A stretch of 64,000 bases of DNA from Pogona vitticeps (Eukaryota; Chordata; Lepidosauria; Squamata; Agamidae). How positions within the stretch are numbered: position 1 is the stretch's first letter; every line of letters begins with the position of its first letter. Positions 34,655 to 46,009 of the stretch are shown here, one piece after another. A program made the position numbers and the translations under genes. Under the pieces are notes generated by a model that was not told where the DNA came from, did not search any database, and saw nothing but the letters and a program-made list of their open reading frames with translations. The stretch covers positions 22,749,764 through 22,813,763 of the forward strand of contig NC_135789.1 in assembly GCF_051106095.1 (NCBI RefSeq), written 5' to 3'.

Positions 34655-35100
34655 TAAAACGTGGGTTCAGCCCTTTGAGACTCGGAAAGATGACCTGAGC
34701 GCTCTTCGCTCTCGAAAGGAATCATGTCCTGTCTAAGAATGTAAGACAGTGTTCTTCTGTGCTTGTGACAGAAGCGGTGAAAGAAGTCCTCGTTCCGTGG
34801 GAGATGTCCGGAGCCACAGCTGCCCCTGGGGGGCACCCAGACACTTCCCACATTTTTCTGGCACCACCTGCATTCTCCAATTCTGCCCTTTGGTGAGCAC
34901 CGGCTTGGGGGGGGGTTGTCACACCACTCGATGCTGCTCTGAGCGGCTAAGGCTGGCGAGGGGAGAAAGCCAACATTTTTTCCATGTGCTCTGCGCTTCC
35001 GGTGTTCGCAAGACGACAATTTGCAGAGTCGGACGTTCTGTTGATCGTTCTTAGCTGAGAACCAGCTTCTGGAAGGGCACGGATGGGTGGCCGGAGCAGT
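34655..35100. other. Non-coding DNA, no recognisable feature
   Basis: Frames on both strands overlap here (about 100-120 codons), none recognisable. Confidence 0.35.
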
Positions 35101-35109
35101 TGTCTTTCC

Positions 35110-35230
35110 AAATCCCTTCCGTACAATGTGCCTCTAAACCCATCACTGCCGTTAATCGCTGTGCTAACGACTAATTCATCCGAGCAAGCGTTGCAAGCTT
35201 CTTACTAAACCTATTAATATCTTATTACAC
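35110..35230. promoter_or_regulatory. Candidate conserved non-coding element
   Basis: TGCCGTTAATCGCTGTGCTA, ACGACTAATTCATCCGAGCA and CCTATTAATATCTTATTACA, followed by a short (AC)n. Confidence 0.3.
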
Positions 35231-35239
35231 ACACACACC

Positions 35240-37870
35240 CTTTTGCTGCATTTCAGTTTTGGAATATGTATGCTACAGGGGTCCTGACTTACCCCGAACA
35301 AGCTTCTTTGGGGTTTTTTTGGAAACCAATCTATCCTAAGAGATGATATGGCTCAGTGGGTCGGAGCACCTTTTCATTCCATGTCTTCCCCTCCACATGG
35401 TCTCTTTATGGCCAGAGAGACACTTACTCACAAGGAGTGCCCTTGACATTTAAGCCCAGAAAAGCTCTACATCTTTCTAGGAATAGGCTTCTTACCTGAA
35501 TACCACCAAAATGAAAACGGCAGGCTTTTGCCTATAGGAAACAGCAGCTTCACAGTTAGAAGCAGTGCTGCATGAATAGGTAATATAGTAGATGTTTGTT
35601 CATCCTAGGGGAAAAAATGTTTTTATAAGCTTTGCAAGTCGTCCATTAGTTTGTTTTTCTTTGGTGTTGTGTCTTTGGGAGCCCACTGTGAGCTTTACTG
35701 GCAGTCGACTGATTGTGCTCACTACCATTCACACTGGTGTGATTGACACGACAATTGCTTTGTGTAACCAGAATTGGTTAACTGATGGGAAAAAAAGAAG
35801 TCAGCTTCTGAGATCTTCCCTTGCTTAGTGCCCCTTTGTGCATGGTAACGAGCACAAAAGGGCACCCTATAGACCATCTTGACTGCTGCTGCCATGGGTG
35901 TCATCAACATTCAGGCTGCCCTTTGTAAAAGCTTGGCATCTTTATTCCTGCTAGCAATATGGGCACAATATTGTGCCACAATATGGGGCTGTTCCCTGAG
36001 GTGTTGAATGGTGGACACAGAAGCACAATATCATATATTCATAAACACGATGGGTCTTTTTAAAAAAAGAATTGAATAGACTAAAAATACTGTATGTCAG
36101 TTAAACAAAAATAAACAGGACATCATGAACATGCATCGTGTGTCATGTCCCAAAAGTAGGGGAAAAGATACCAGTCAGGATCCTATTCAGTTTACCCTGT
36201 GGTTGAAGTGCATGTGCTAAAGCATCTGTGGCAATCTTTAGAGGTGTTATAGGTTGCTATCGGTATGCTCTTTCATTTTCATTTTTCATTTTGGCTCCAA
36301 CTCCACTGTACTCTAAGAATTCCCCAAGGAGAAATTTGAGCATCTCCGGCTTCAAGCACACATCCAGAGAAAGGTCCAGCTGCCCTTCCTGTTGTAAATG
36401 TTTTAAAATGATCAAAAAGTAAAAAGAAAGCTCCCGTGGTGCTTCTTGGGAGTCGTAGTTCCCGTTACACGCCAGAGGGCACCTTGCAAAGAACGACAGC
36501 TCCCAAGAATAACCAGAATTCTGCCTGGGGAATTCTTGGCATTTCCTAAAAATGCATGCACCACTCTCTAGGATGCCCGGGGGTATGGCTGCTTGTGTGA
36601 CTGGTTGATTGTGTGACTGGTTGCACAAGCAGCCATACAAACATCCCCACAATTGTTTCTGCATTTGCCCGTATGTACATAGGACGTTGAACTAGATGGC
36701 GGCCATAAACTCTGTTCAAACGGGAGCGTATTCTCTTCCTGTCCTCTTTCTTTTATCCTGAGGGTGCAGAAGTGTCTTTGCAATTCTATGGCATGCCTAA
36801 CATTCCTAAATATTCATTAGCCCCACTGCATCCCATCATAGACGCAGACAGAGAGCCAGGATACAACTGTCACCTTCCCCAGTGAAAATACTTTGTTCTC
36901 TTCGCCGCTGATGGAAAATATCAGCTCCCGGATATGTTTGGATTTGAGAAGGGTTTTACAAACTGCTTGAAGCTTGCGATCAACGGCTGGCCTTGAGATT
37001 TCCAAGCCCAGTCATTTTGAGACTCGGGCGTTAATCGTCTTAAGAGAGCAGGGAAAGATATCTCCTGAAAGCGGGACCCACCTGGCTTCATTGGATGGAG
37101 ACCCACTTGGTGGATTTCAAAGGAGATGGCGGTCAATGGCGATTAATTGTGATGGATGGATAGGGGTTTATATGTATCAAGCACGGTACGCCTCTGTGGA
37201 ACAGTGGCTAGGAAAGGAAAGTGCAGCTGGCATGTTTTCTCCCAGTGGGTTTCCTTGGGGGTCACCGGCTGGCCCCTGTGAGAACAGAATCTGGGTTAGA
37301 GAAGCCTTTCGTCTTATCCAATATTGAGCTCCTGGTTCTCAAAAAGTGGTAAATCAGGAGTAAGGGAAACTGTGTCATTCACAGAGAGCAAACAGCAGCC
37401 AACCAACAAAGTGCTGCTTGCATCCCTGGTCATGGGCCAATCACCAGACCCGGCATGAGACCAGCACTTGGTTAATTCACTGCAGTTGGTCACCATGACT
37501 TACACCAGAACCAAAATCCGATAGGAAGCTGGCTCATGCATTGCCAGAGGTAGAGTCACAAAAGGCACCATCCATCCATCCGAGCCTGCAGAGAACTGGA
37601 GCCAACCAAATTGTCCTGGCACGTGCGACGGAAAATTTGGAGAAGTCATCTTCCCATCAGTGGCAGTAAATAAATAGCAATACCCAGCCATTTCGTGACA
37701 CACACACCCCAAATTCTGCCACCCAAGGTGGTTACCTTATTCGGACATGTTCAGTCTGCTCATGAGGAAATATCTGAGGTAACTCAAGACATTTTGCTAC
37801 CTGAGGCCAAGGCCAAGCTGTCCCTCCCTTCCTACTCCAGTGGAGGCTAGTTACTTCAATTTCTCACAAG
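35240..37870. other. Non-coding DNA, mostly unique-looking
   Basis: No exon supported. It contains the perfect-arm hairpin at 36584-36637. Confidence 0.35.
36584..36637. repeat. Perfect 14-bp inverted repeat with a repeated loop
   Basis: TATGGCTGCTTGTG (36584-36597) and its exact reverse complement (36624-36637) flank a 26-nt loop that is mostly a duplicated TGTGACTGGTTG. Confidence 0.9.
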
Positions 37871-38159
37871 TGGTGAACCTGTGGGTTTTAGTCCAAACTT
37901 TAAAAAGTTCTCTAAAGTGATGAACCGTATTCCCCATATTGTTTCAGCTTCAGCACCTTGGAAAGCAGCTTCAAAGTACAGAACAAAACCAGGGACAGAT
38001 TCAGTGTCACTGAAGCTTCAAACCCAGTGGGCTCCGGGTCCACCCACACCACGCTGGATTGGCTACTGGATTTGCCCACTTCTCAGTATCGGATGCCTGA
38101 GGCAATCACCTCACTCCACCAAACAAGAAGGCAAGGGTACTTAACAGAACTTTAGACTG

Positions 38160-38540
38160 GAACTTCATTTTTCAGTTGTTAAATATTGCCAGCATTAAAG
38201 CTGCATGCTCTTAATGTTTTGTTTCTTTTCTTAGCCTATAAAGTTATTTTTAATGATATTTTTGTCCTGGTCTAACATCCTTGGCAGGGTAGAAAGAAGC
38301 CTCTAATGGTCCTTTTTAGAAGGCAGTTACTTCAGGTTAATTAAATATCAATTGAACATTATAGGCCATATTAAGATTTATTAATAACTCAGCAGATAAA
38401 TCTTCTTGGAATTCAATTAACTGAAAAATCACATCACAATATACGCACATTTTTATTCCTGTATCCCATAAAACCCTGTAAATTATTAGCGAAGCATTTT
38501 CTGGTAAATTGACTAATGGCATTTAATAGGGGAAACTGTA
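38160..38540. promoter_or_regulatory. Candidate conserved non-coding element
   Basis: AT-rich, repeat-free, with GGTTAATTAAATATCAATTG, GATTTATTAATAACTCAGCA and GGAATTCAATTAACTGAAAA. Conservation untested. Confidence 0.35.
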
Positions 38541-38699
38541 GAGAAATGATCTATAACTCTCTCACAGAGATATTAAACTACCAGGAGACCATGTTTTGGC
38601 AAGCGAATTCTCTCTGAAACCCATTTTCACAATCAATCAGAGACTGAAGCGACGTAACACTGGTACACCTTGTGTCCTTAAAACAAGGTGGCTGTTTTC

Positions 38700-39490
38700 C
38701 ATTACGATATACAGGGAATGTGTTAGAGTTTCTGCAAGCTCGCATGCTGCCTTTAGTAGGTGTTCCTGGGAGGGGCCTTTCTGGACTGGAGTGACTGTCA
38801 ATCCACCAAGCACCAACGAATAGTTCCCGCCTGCCTCTGAATTCAAAGAGAGACCCGCCTTCCTGCTCTGTGTCTCGTTCCCCCTCCAAAGCCTGTTGGT
38901 GTCAGTGAGTCTGTTGATGCCTGCTCCTGAAACCAGTCATGTTTGTTCATAGCTTGCTGTTTTGCATCTTTAATTATAATTTTTTATTCTTTCTCCTACT
39001 CATGTCTCAGGGACGTGCTGGCACTGCGGGTTAAACCACAGAAGCCTCTGTGCTGCAAGGTTGGAAGACCAGCCGTTGTAAGATTGACTCCACATGACGG
39101 AGGGAGCTCCCGTCGCTTGTCACAGCGCCTGCCAACCTAGCCGTTCGAAAGCATGTAAAAATGCGAATTGATAAATAGGTACCACCTCGGTGGGAAGGTC
39201 ACGGCGTTCCGTGTCTAGGTGCACCGGCCACGTGACCACAGAAACTGTCTATGGACAAACGCTGGCTCTACAGCTTGGAGACAGGGATGAGCACCGCGCC
39301 CTAGAGTTGAACACGACTGGGCTCAAGGGGAACATTTACCTTCACCTACTCATGTCTCAGAGTGAGTTATTGAGACTATAAGTGCCAATTGATGAGAAAA
39401 AGAGGCAGACTAAACTGGGGGAACGATTCTACTCCATGAATCTCTGCATGGCTGAAGGAGTTTAGCTGAAAATTCAAAGCTCTGCAACAG
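38700..39490 (+). repeat. Unclassified dispersed repeat U1, copy d (interrupted by a SINE)
   Basis: U1 text runs 38700-39010, is split by the SINE at 39011-39344 and resumes at 39361 with AGTGAGTTATTGAGACTATA, ending near CTCTGCAACAGAATATTG. Together with copy b it shows that the family extends past the part seen in copy a. Confidence 0.75.
39011..39344 (+). repeat. ACCTTT-tailed tRNA SINE, copy 3
   Basis: GGACGTGCTGGCACTGCGGG at the head and AACATTTACCTTCA at the tail. A perfect 16-bp target-site duplication CCTACTCATGTCTCAG lies at 38995-39010 and 39345-39360. Confidence 0.93.
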
Positions 39491-39499
39491 AATATTGAT

Positions 39500-41230
39500 T
39501 TAAAGTTTATTTAAACATTATAGTCACACCAAGATGTTTTCGGGGTCCAGATAGAGGCAGGATCTTCCTTGTGAGGAACAAGAGTTTGAACCTGGCACGG
39601 GGGTTGAATCTGACTTAGCATCTCAGAGGGGCGTATCTGGCCACAATTGCACAAGCAAGGTATTCATTTAGACAACAGAGGGGGAAACCTGTAATGCTCC
39701 AGAGGTTGCTGAACTCAAGACCCTACCAGCTTTAGTTTGCTTAAGCAGTTGCCAAGGAGGATGGGAACTGTAGTTCACCCACATTTACAGGATCAAACGT
39801 TGCCCCACCAGGCCTATAGCCCCACATTATAATTCTGGGAGACGTTCGCTAGCCTGGAGTCTGGAATCTGTGCATCTTAAGTGTAGGATACAGAGGTTGT
39901 CAGGTCAACCATCACCATCATCCCCGCCAGCCCAGTGCGAATTTTGGCTGGAGGGGTAGGAGTTGTAATGAAACACAATTGACCCGTTTGCTACTCTTAA
40001 ATGGACCGGATACATTCATTTCGGGTGGATTGGCCATGGTAAATTTTATAATGCAGAGCTTCCTTGTGGCTGGACCGCCGTAGGTAAGGGATTCATTTGA
40101 ACAAGCCAGCTCTAACTGTGTGTTGTTGTTTTTTAATCTCTGCAAGAGCGGGGGCTTTTGTAAAGCCAATGGATCTCAATGACTCCTTCAGAATCAATAC
40201 ATCCCATGAATGTTTTTACACAACAACCAAGGCTGGCTCATGCCAATGCAACATCACTGGCTGATTTTCTCTCCCGACAAAACATGAGGAGGAAAAGCAG
40301 AGAAGGGGGGGTGGTCCCACCCCATATGAAAGCAACATATTTCTTAAATGATCAATGCTCCCATCTCTTCACCCACCCACCCCCTTCTGCTTCGCTTGTT
40401 GCCAGGCATATTGGCATTAAATACTTACTGCTCGGCTTAACTAAGGGGTAGAAGCTTGGATTTAATTTCTAGGGATGAAATCCAATTATACCGTGGAGCC
40501 CCGGGGAGGGGGAAGCCGTTATACCTGCTGAATCTTTCAGATGAATAATTACACACAAAGACACTTCTCTCCCCCCCCCTTTCCATCTCTCTCTCTCTCT
40601 CTCTCTCATTCTCTCCAGGAGTCTGCGTGTTACATAACAGGATTGGGACCTTGAAAGGGGGAAACGAAAGAGCACCCTGTAGAGCAGGGAAATTCATGAA
40701 CCACCAAAGGGTAAAGGCATATGTGATCTGATAGAAATCAAATATCTAACAGGAAATCTTTAAGAATGCTGAGACCTCAAAGGCCCGGAGAAATGTGAGA
40801 ACATCCTGCCAAGCTAGGGGAAGAACAAAAGACCATCCAGCATTGATAAGTTCTTTTCTAGGGTCTTTCCTTTGGGACGTCTGCCTCCAAGGGTGGGGAA
40901 TAATAACTGTGCTCCAGAAAAACGTACAAGGCGGGAGGGGCCTTTTCTAGCTGTTATAATCATGAATTATTTCTCGAGCTGTACATAAGGCAAAAGGCCA
41001 ACGCTGTGCTTTCCAGCGGGCAATCGGAAAGAGAGGTGCAAGGAGCCAGGGAAGTGCATGCAGAAATTAGAGGGACTGTGTTATGTGTGGGTGTCAGTTT
41101 AAGAATCCAACTGGCATCGCCGTATTAGTCTATTTAACGGGATTCGTCCTGGCAGCTGCTGGGTGGGAGAATCCCTCTTTTCTGTTTGAAAAAAAAAAGT
41201 TATTCATTTTTCCCTTAAGAAATCTCACAG
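39500..41230. other. Non-coding DNA, possible regulatory patches
   Basis: No exon. A CT-rich run lies at 40590-40608. Repeat-poor AT-rich text at 40720-41030 might be regulatory. Confidence 0.35.
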
Positions 41231-41237
41231 GACATTT

Positions 41238-41600
41238 GCTCGAGTTTTTACAACCTTGCTTGCTGCCTTTAGTAGATTAGGCTGGGAGGGATTTTTCTGG
41301 TCTGGGGTGATGGTCAATCTATCCACCGGTAACCAATCATTTCTTCCCTGCCTCTGAATTCAAAGTGAGACCCGCCTCTCTGCTGAGAGACTTTTTCTCC
41401 CTCTGTAAAGTCTGTTGGAAGCACTGAGTCTGTTGGTGATGGCAGTCATGTCTGTCAGTTTGCTGTTTGAACTGTTCATAAGTGTAAGCAAAAAAAGGTG
41501 TTTTTTAAAAAAATTATTTCTCCTTCTAACATCTTAGAGTGAGTGACTGTAAAGTGCTAGCTGATGAGAAAAAGTGATGGTCTCCTCTGGGGGACGAAGC
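41238..41600 (+). repeat. Unclassified dispersed repeat U1, copy e
   Basis: CTTGCTTGCTGCCTTTAGTA, GTCAATCTATCCACCGGTAA, GAATTCAAAGTGAGACCCGC, TCTGTTGGAAGCACTGAGTC and CTGATGAGAAAAAGTGATGG match copy d in the same order. Confidence 0.75.
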
Positions 41601-42100
41601 TATTCTGCTCTGTTATTCTCTGCACTGCACTGCACAAAATTCAGAATTCTTCTACAGATTTGTTCTGAATTTCTTAGATGTTTTGTGGCCCATGGAAGAA
41701 ACACCTGTGTGCACTGGATCAGGGGAAATAACCCAAGAATAACAAGGCCAAGGGACTCATTTTTGGAGGAAGCGGGGAAATTTTTGCCAGTACAGGGGAA
41801 TCCTGTGGGTGGCAAAACTTGGTATTGATGAGAAAATTGTCAAGAGCAAGAATAGTGGGGTTTTTTTTGTGTACTCTGGACATGCTTATAGTGCCAAGTC
41901 CAGTCCAACAGTCCTGCACCATCTCGAAACCAGTACCTTTCTCCCTTGGAGTGTTTTGCTGTACAGAAGCTCGATCCGGTGTTGTCAACAGTGTGGCATT
42001 ATGGGAATGACCATCAAAAACGTAGCTCGTGGGCTGAAATACAGCACCATAAACTCCAGCCTGCCAATATTTTTCATCTCTCCCCCCACACACACACATA

Positions 42101-42408
42101 AAGATAAAGGTAAAGGTTCCCCTTGACATTTAGTCCAGTTGTGTCCGACTCTAGGGCGCGGTGCTCATCCCCGTCTCCAAACCGTAGAGCCAGTGTTTGT
42201 CCGAAGACAGTTTCCATGGTCACATGGCCAGCGCGACTAGACACCGAACGCTGTGACCTTCCCACTGTGGTGGTACCTATTTATAGACTTGCATTTTTAC
42301 ATTCTTTCGAACCGCTAGGTTGGCAGGAGCAGGGACAAGTGACGGGAGCTCACTCTGCTGCGTGGATTTGATCTTACGATGACTGGTCTTCCAACCTTGC
42401 AGCACAGA
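42101..42408 (-). repeat. ACCTTT-tailed tRNA SINE, copy 4
   Basis: Tail AAGGTAAAGGTTCCCCTTGA on the plus strand. The head stops at GCAGCACAGAA, where the inverted duplication begins, so its 5' end is truncated or replaced. Confidence 0.88.
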
Positions 42409-42594
42409 AGTCTCTGGATGTAGAGAATAGAATCAAGTTCTTTATTCCTTAAATGGATTGTTAAAAAGCTCTGGCTCTATGCGTTTCAGCCAAGCCTTCT
42501 TCAGGAGCGAAGCATAACACGTAGAGCCAGAGCTTTTTAACGACCCATTTAAGGAATAATGGACTTGATTCTATTCTCTACATCCTGAGACTTC
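42407..42594. repeat. Large inverted duplication of a Penelope-like(?) tail
   Basis: Arms of about 75 bp (42407-42484 and 42520-42594) are inverted copies, with GAATAGAATCAAGTTCTTTA facing ATGGACTTGATTCTATTC. The loop of about 35 bp, read on the minus strand, holds CTGAAGAAGGCTTGGCTGAA ACG, the start of a hammerhead-like core. Confidence 0.85.
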
Positions 42595-42599
42595 ATCGC

Positions 42600-43620
42600 T
42601 CATTTATAATCTGGACTTCCGTGGATGTACCAGTTTGTTCAGTTCAGTTCAGAATAGTGCTCAGAAAATCATGCTTCTGCAGCCAGCAAAGGATTCTGGA
42701 TGCCATCGTCCACAACGGGGTCTTTGGGCCAGGACTCTTTCCTACTTTCATTATCCCTGCTTTCTAAGAACCTGCTTTCTTTTATGTTCCTGAAACTTAC
42801 CTTTGAAGAGCCATAGGTAGGTTTGCATGACTCTTGTAATGGAAACGTTCATAAATCAGAACTGGAAGAGGTATTCTCACATCTGCCTGTGCACAAATCT
42901 CTTGAACTGTCTCCTGGTAATGTCTTTAGATCATCCACCATCATCTTCTGCTCTTGTGTGGCGGGAACGCTTTCAACGATGATTGTCTCTCCTTGTTTGT
43001 TCTTTTCATTTCAGGCAGTTAGCAGGGGCAATTCAGGGCTTCTTCATCACAAACCACCTGGGTACAATCATATGATGATGGTGCCAGGAAAGCACAATGG
43101 TGCGATCCTCTTGCAACTTGTCTCTGTTTTGGTTTAGGAAATGCCAGAAGGTACGGAACAAACCACACTTCAAACAGACGTGGGGCGCCACCTAGTGGTC
43201 CTGTTTTTTCCTTCCCTTCTCCAGGGAGGATGGGCCTGGGAACAGCACGGCAAATGAGTAATTCCCATTTTTAAATTACTTTTTTAATTAATATTTTTTA
43301 ATTAATGGATTTTTGGAAGGGGGAATGGGGCTCCATAAAAAGAAGGAAATTTATGATCCCCGTTGGTCCTGGTTAGGGGGAGTACATTAACTGTGTATGG
43401 AGATTTTCTTTATTTGTTTTATTTTAATGTATATTAAATGTAAAAAAAAACCTTAAAGCTGGTCAGATATAAATGTGGGCGTCTGCACATTCTTTTCTCT
43501 CTCTTTATTAATACAGCCTACCTCCACTGGTAACAGTTTAAAGTAGTTAAAGGACACTTGGAACTAATTACACAAACTTTATTTCATCATCTTTCCCTAG
43601 GGCCAGTTAGCTCTTGTAGA
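42600..43620. other. Non-coding DNA, no recognisable feature
   Basis: No exon or named repeat supported. GGGGCGCCACCTAGTGGTCC near 43183 resembles a DNA-transposon end but stands alone. Confidence 0.35.
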
Positions 43621-43639
43621 GACTGGTGACTCTCTGTAA

Positions 43640-43845
43640 CTTCTCTTTCTTTCTTGCTTGCTTCCCTCCTTCCTTCCAGTCATCACCAGCTCATTCGCTC
43701 ATTCGTTCGTTCATTCATTCCTTTGTTCGTTCATTCATTTCTTTCTTTGTTTATTTGTTTGTTTGTTCGTTCGTTCTTTCATTCATTCGTTCCTTCCTTC
43801 CTTCCTTCCTTCCTTCCTTCCTTCCTTCCTTCCTTCCTTCCTTCC
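43640..43845. repeat. Mixed CTTC/ATTC/GTTC tetranucleotide array
   Basis: Tetranucleotides drift from CTTG and CATT to GTTC and finally 13 or so pure CTTC units. Confidence 0.93.
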
Positions 43846-43849
43846 GTAT

Positions 43850-45000
43850 GAATACATACAGTATACACGCTTAAGCAGCAATTGCAAATTCTGGATCGCG
43901 CCTAGTGATTCACCTCCAGCCCATGCATCAAAGCATCAGGTCGGCTCCGAGAAGCCCCGGAGACCGGCAGGAGCAACGGGTGAAGAATGCACAGCCTGGG
44001 AACCTGGATCACACCAGTTCTCCGTGAGTTCATTGCTGACCCTGTGAAGCTTACTGTTGCCGTGGAAGAGAACCTGATATGATTTGCTTTTCAAAACAAT
44101 TACAGACCACGGAAGGCTAATGAGATCAGAGTGGGGTTGTCAGGAGGCATCTCGGCAGAGATGATCTCCAAGGAACTGAGGCTGACAGAGACGTTTTCTG
44201 TTATCGTTGGATGGCGAGATGCTAGCGCTTCCCCTGTGGCCTTCACCCTGCCTGGAGACCTAGCAAAGCCCCGTCTGCGCCAGGCCTCCATCTTGAAAAG
44301 GGTGGGCGGGAAAGATGATTCCTGCCGTTCGGAACAAGACAAGGAGCAGAGACCTGGCATGGCAACTCCTGAGACCTCCTGTTGCACAAGCCCTTGTGGG
44401 ACGAGGGTGAAATTTCCATCAGTTCTAGCACCCCTGCACGAGTCTTGTTATGAGATGTAGGGGAAGCCAGGCAGGATAGGAGCCAAAGGTCAGCAGCTGC
44501 AGCATTTCTGCGTGCATTTTGTTGCCTTTTGCCTTGCACTCCATTTCCTCCTGAATCTCAGATGCTTTATGACTTGATCAACCACGTTTTACCTGAATGG
44601 GTTTACTTGGATTGACTTGGCTGGTTGTTTGCTCAGTTTCCTGTCGCAGGAGCAGTCCTGCCTCCTTCTTCGTCCTGGTTTGCTCTGCTCCATGATGTCA
44701 CAAAACCCTGTCTCAGATCTTGGCCTTCATGGCTGAGTGAGTGGGGTTCTACTCGTTGACTGCTAGACTCAGAATGAGCCCAGTGGCTGGAAATGTTTCG
44801 GCAGCTACACTGTTCTTGTCAAAGTAGTTCTGGACCAGTTGAGTGGAGAGAAGGGTTTGGGCATAGATGGGTTGTGGATCTTAAGGGCTGAGATGGGAGC
44901 AACCCCAAAGATTAAGGGAAACCCCCCAGGAATTTTCATATAAAAGTGAATCGGCATGCATGAGATTCATATGCAAGCATTAAGTCAACTGTGCTTATTT
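43850..45000. other. Non-coding DNA, overlapping chance frames
   Basis: Frames at 44131-44460 (plus) and 44100-44539 (minus) overlap and match nothing I know. Confidence 0.35.
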
Positions 45001-45004
45001 TCAT

Positions 45005-45410
45005 GCATAGAATCCTACAATCATGGAGTTGGAAGGGGTCTAGAAGGCCATCAAGGCAGGGATCCAGGTCAAAGTAGATCAGACAGATGGGTCTCCAATT
45101 TCCTTCTGAATGCCTCCAGCGTTGGAGCACTCACTACTTCTTGAGGTCATGGGTTCTGTTGTCGTACTGCTCTCACAGTTAGGAAGCGCTTTTGGATATT
45201 AAATCTGACTTCCCCGAATTTGAGCCTATTATTATGTGTCCTGCACTCTGGGATGATGGAGGACAGATCCTGCCCCTCCTCTGTAGGGCTACCTTTCAAG
45301 TCTTTGAAAAGGGCTCTCCTCTCTCCCCTCTGTCTTCTTTTCTCAAGGCTAAACATGCCCAGTTCTTTCAGCTTTTCCTCAGAGGACTTGGTTTCCAGCC
45401 CCCTGATCCT
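45005..45410 (-). repeat. CR1 LINE 3' fragment
   Basis: TAGAATCCTACAATCATGGA, TCATGGGTTCTGTTGTCGTA, GACAGATCCTGCCCCTCCTC and TCTCAAGGCTAAACATGCCC on the plus strand are CR1 in reverse. Confidence 0.87.
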
Positions 45411-45479
45411 CCCTGACAATTCTTCCTCCTTAACCTTGACCCTGACCCTAAAAGCCTGACCCTAGCCCTGATTCTTCCT

Positions 45480-46007
45480 TTGCATAAAATCCAGAACTGC
45501 CTTTCTGGGGAAACTCTTGCTGAGCCTTTTTGTACGGATGTTTTGAATGGAACCTTCGAGTCGTGGATCCATGACTCCTTCGGCTTGCACAGCGTTCCCG
45601 CAGCAGATCGAACAGATCCCCCCCATCAAACAGACGGTGAGGAGGCGATGAAACAAATCATGTGGGAATTCCGGAAGGCCAAGAAAAGCTTTCCAACTCT
45701 GGGGAGGCTGTTTGATAACACGCTGCTTAGGAGCCCTCGTACCAAGCAGCCACCAAAAATGTGTTCAGACACAAAATCGCTTTTCGAACCTCCGCACGAA
45801 GAGAGGCAGATCAGGAAGGCATTCAAGGCATCTTCTGTGGGATGGCATTTTAACCATCTGTCAGCTCGAGTTTTCTTGGCAACCACTTCTTCCCCTAGAT
45901 GCGAACTGCCTGGAAACGAAGCTCTGACAACAGACAAGGAGCAAAAACGGGGGCCCCCACCGGCATCCCTGTTTATATTTGGGGAAGCAAACTTCATTGA
46001 AAATTAG
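45480..46007 (+). other. Open frame of 175 codons, unassigned
   Basis: An ATG-initiated frame runs from 45480 to a stop ending at 46007. The product is hydrophilic, with no signal peptide or membrane segment, and includes RKAKKSFPTLGRLFDN. I recognise no domain. The minus strand is also open for 123 codons across the same DNA, so this may be compositional. Most likely non-coding. Confidence 0.15.
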
Positions 46008-46009
46008 GC

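Noticed and set aside
45425-45475. Telomere-like CCCTAA words
   Set aside because: Only a few degenerate CCCTGA/CCCTAA units; not an interstitial telomere block.
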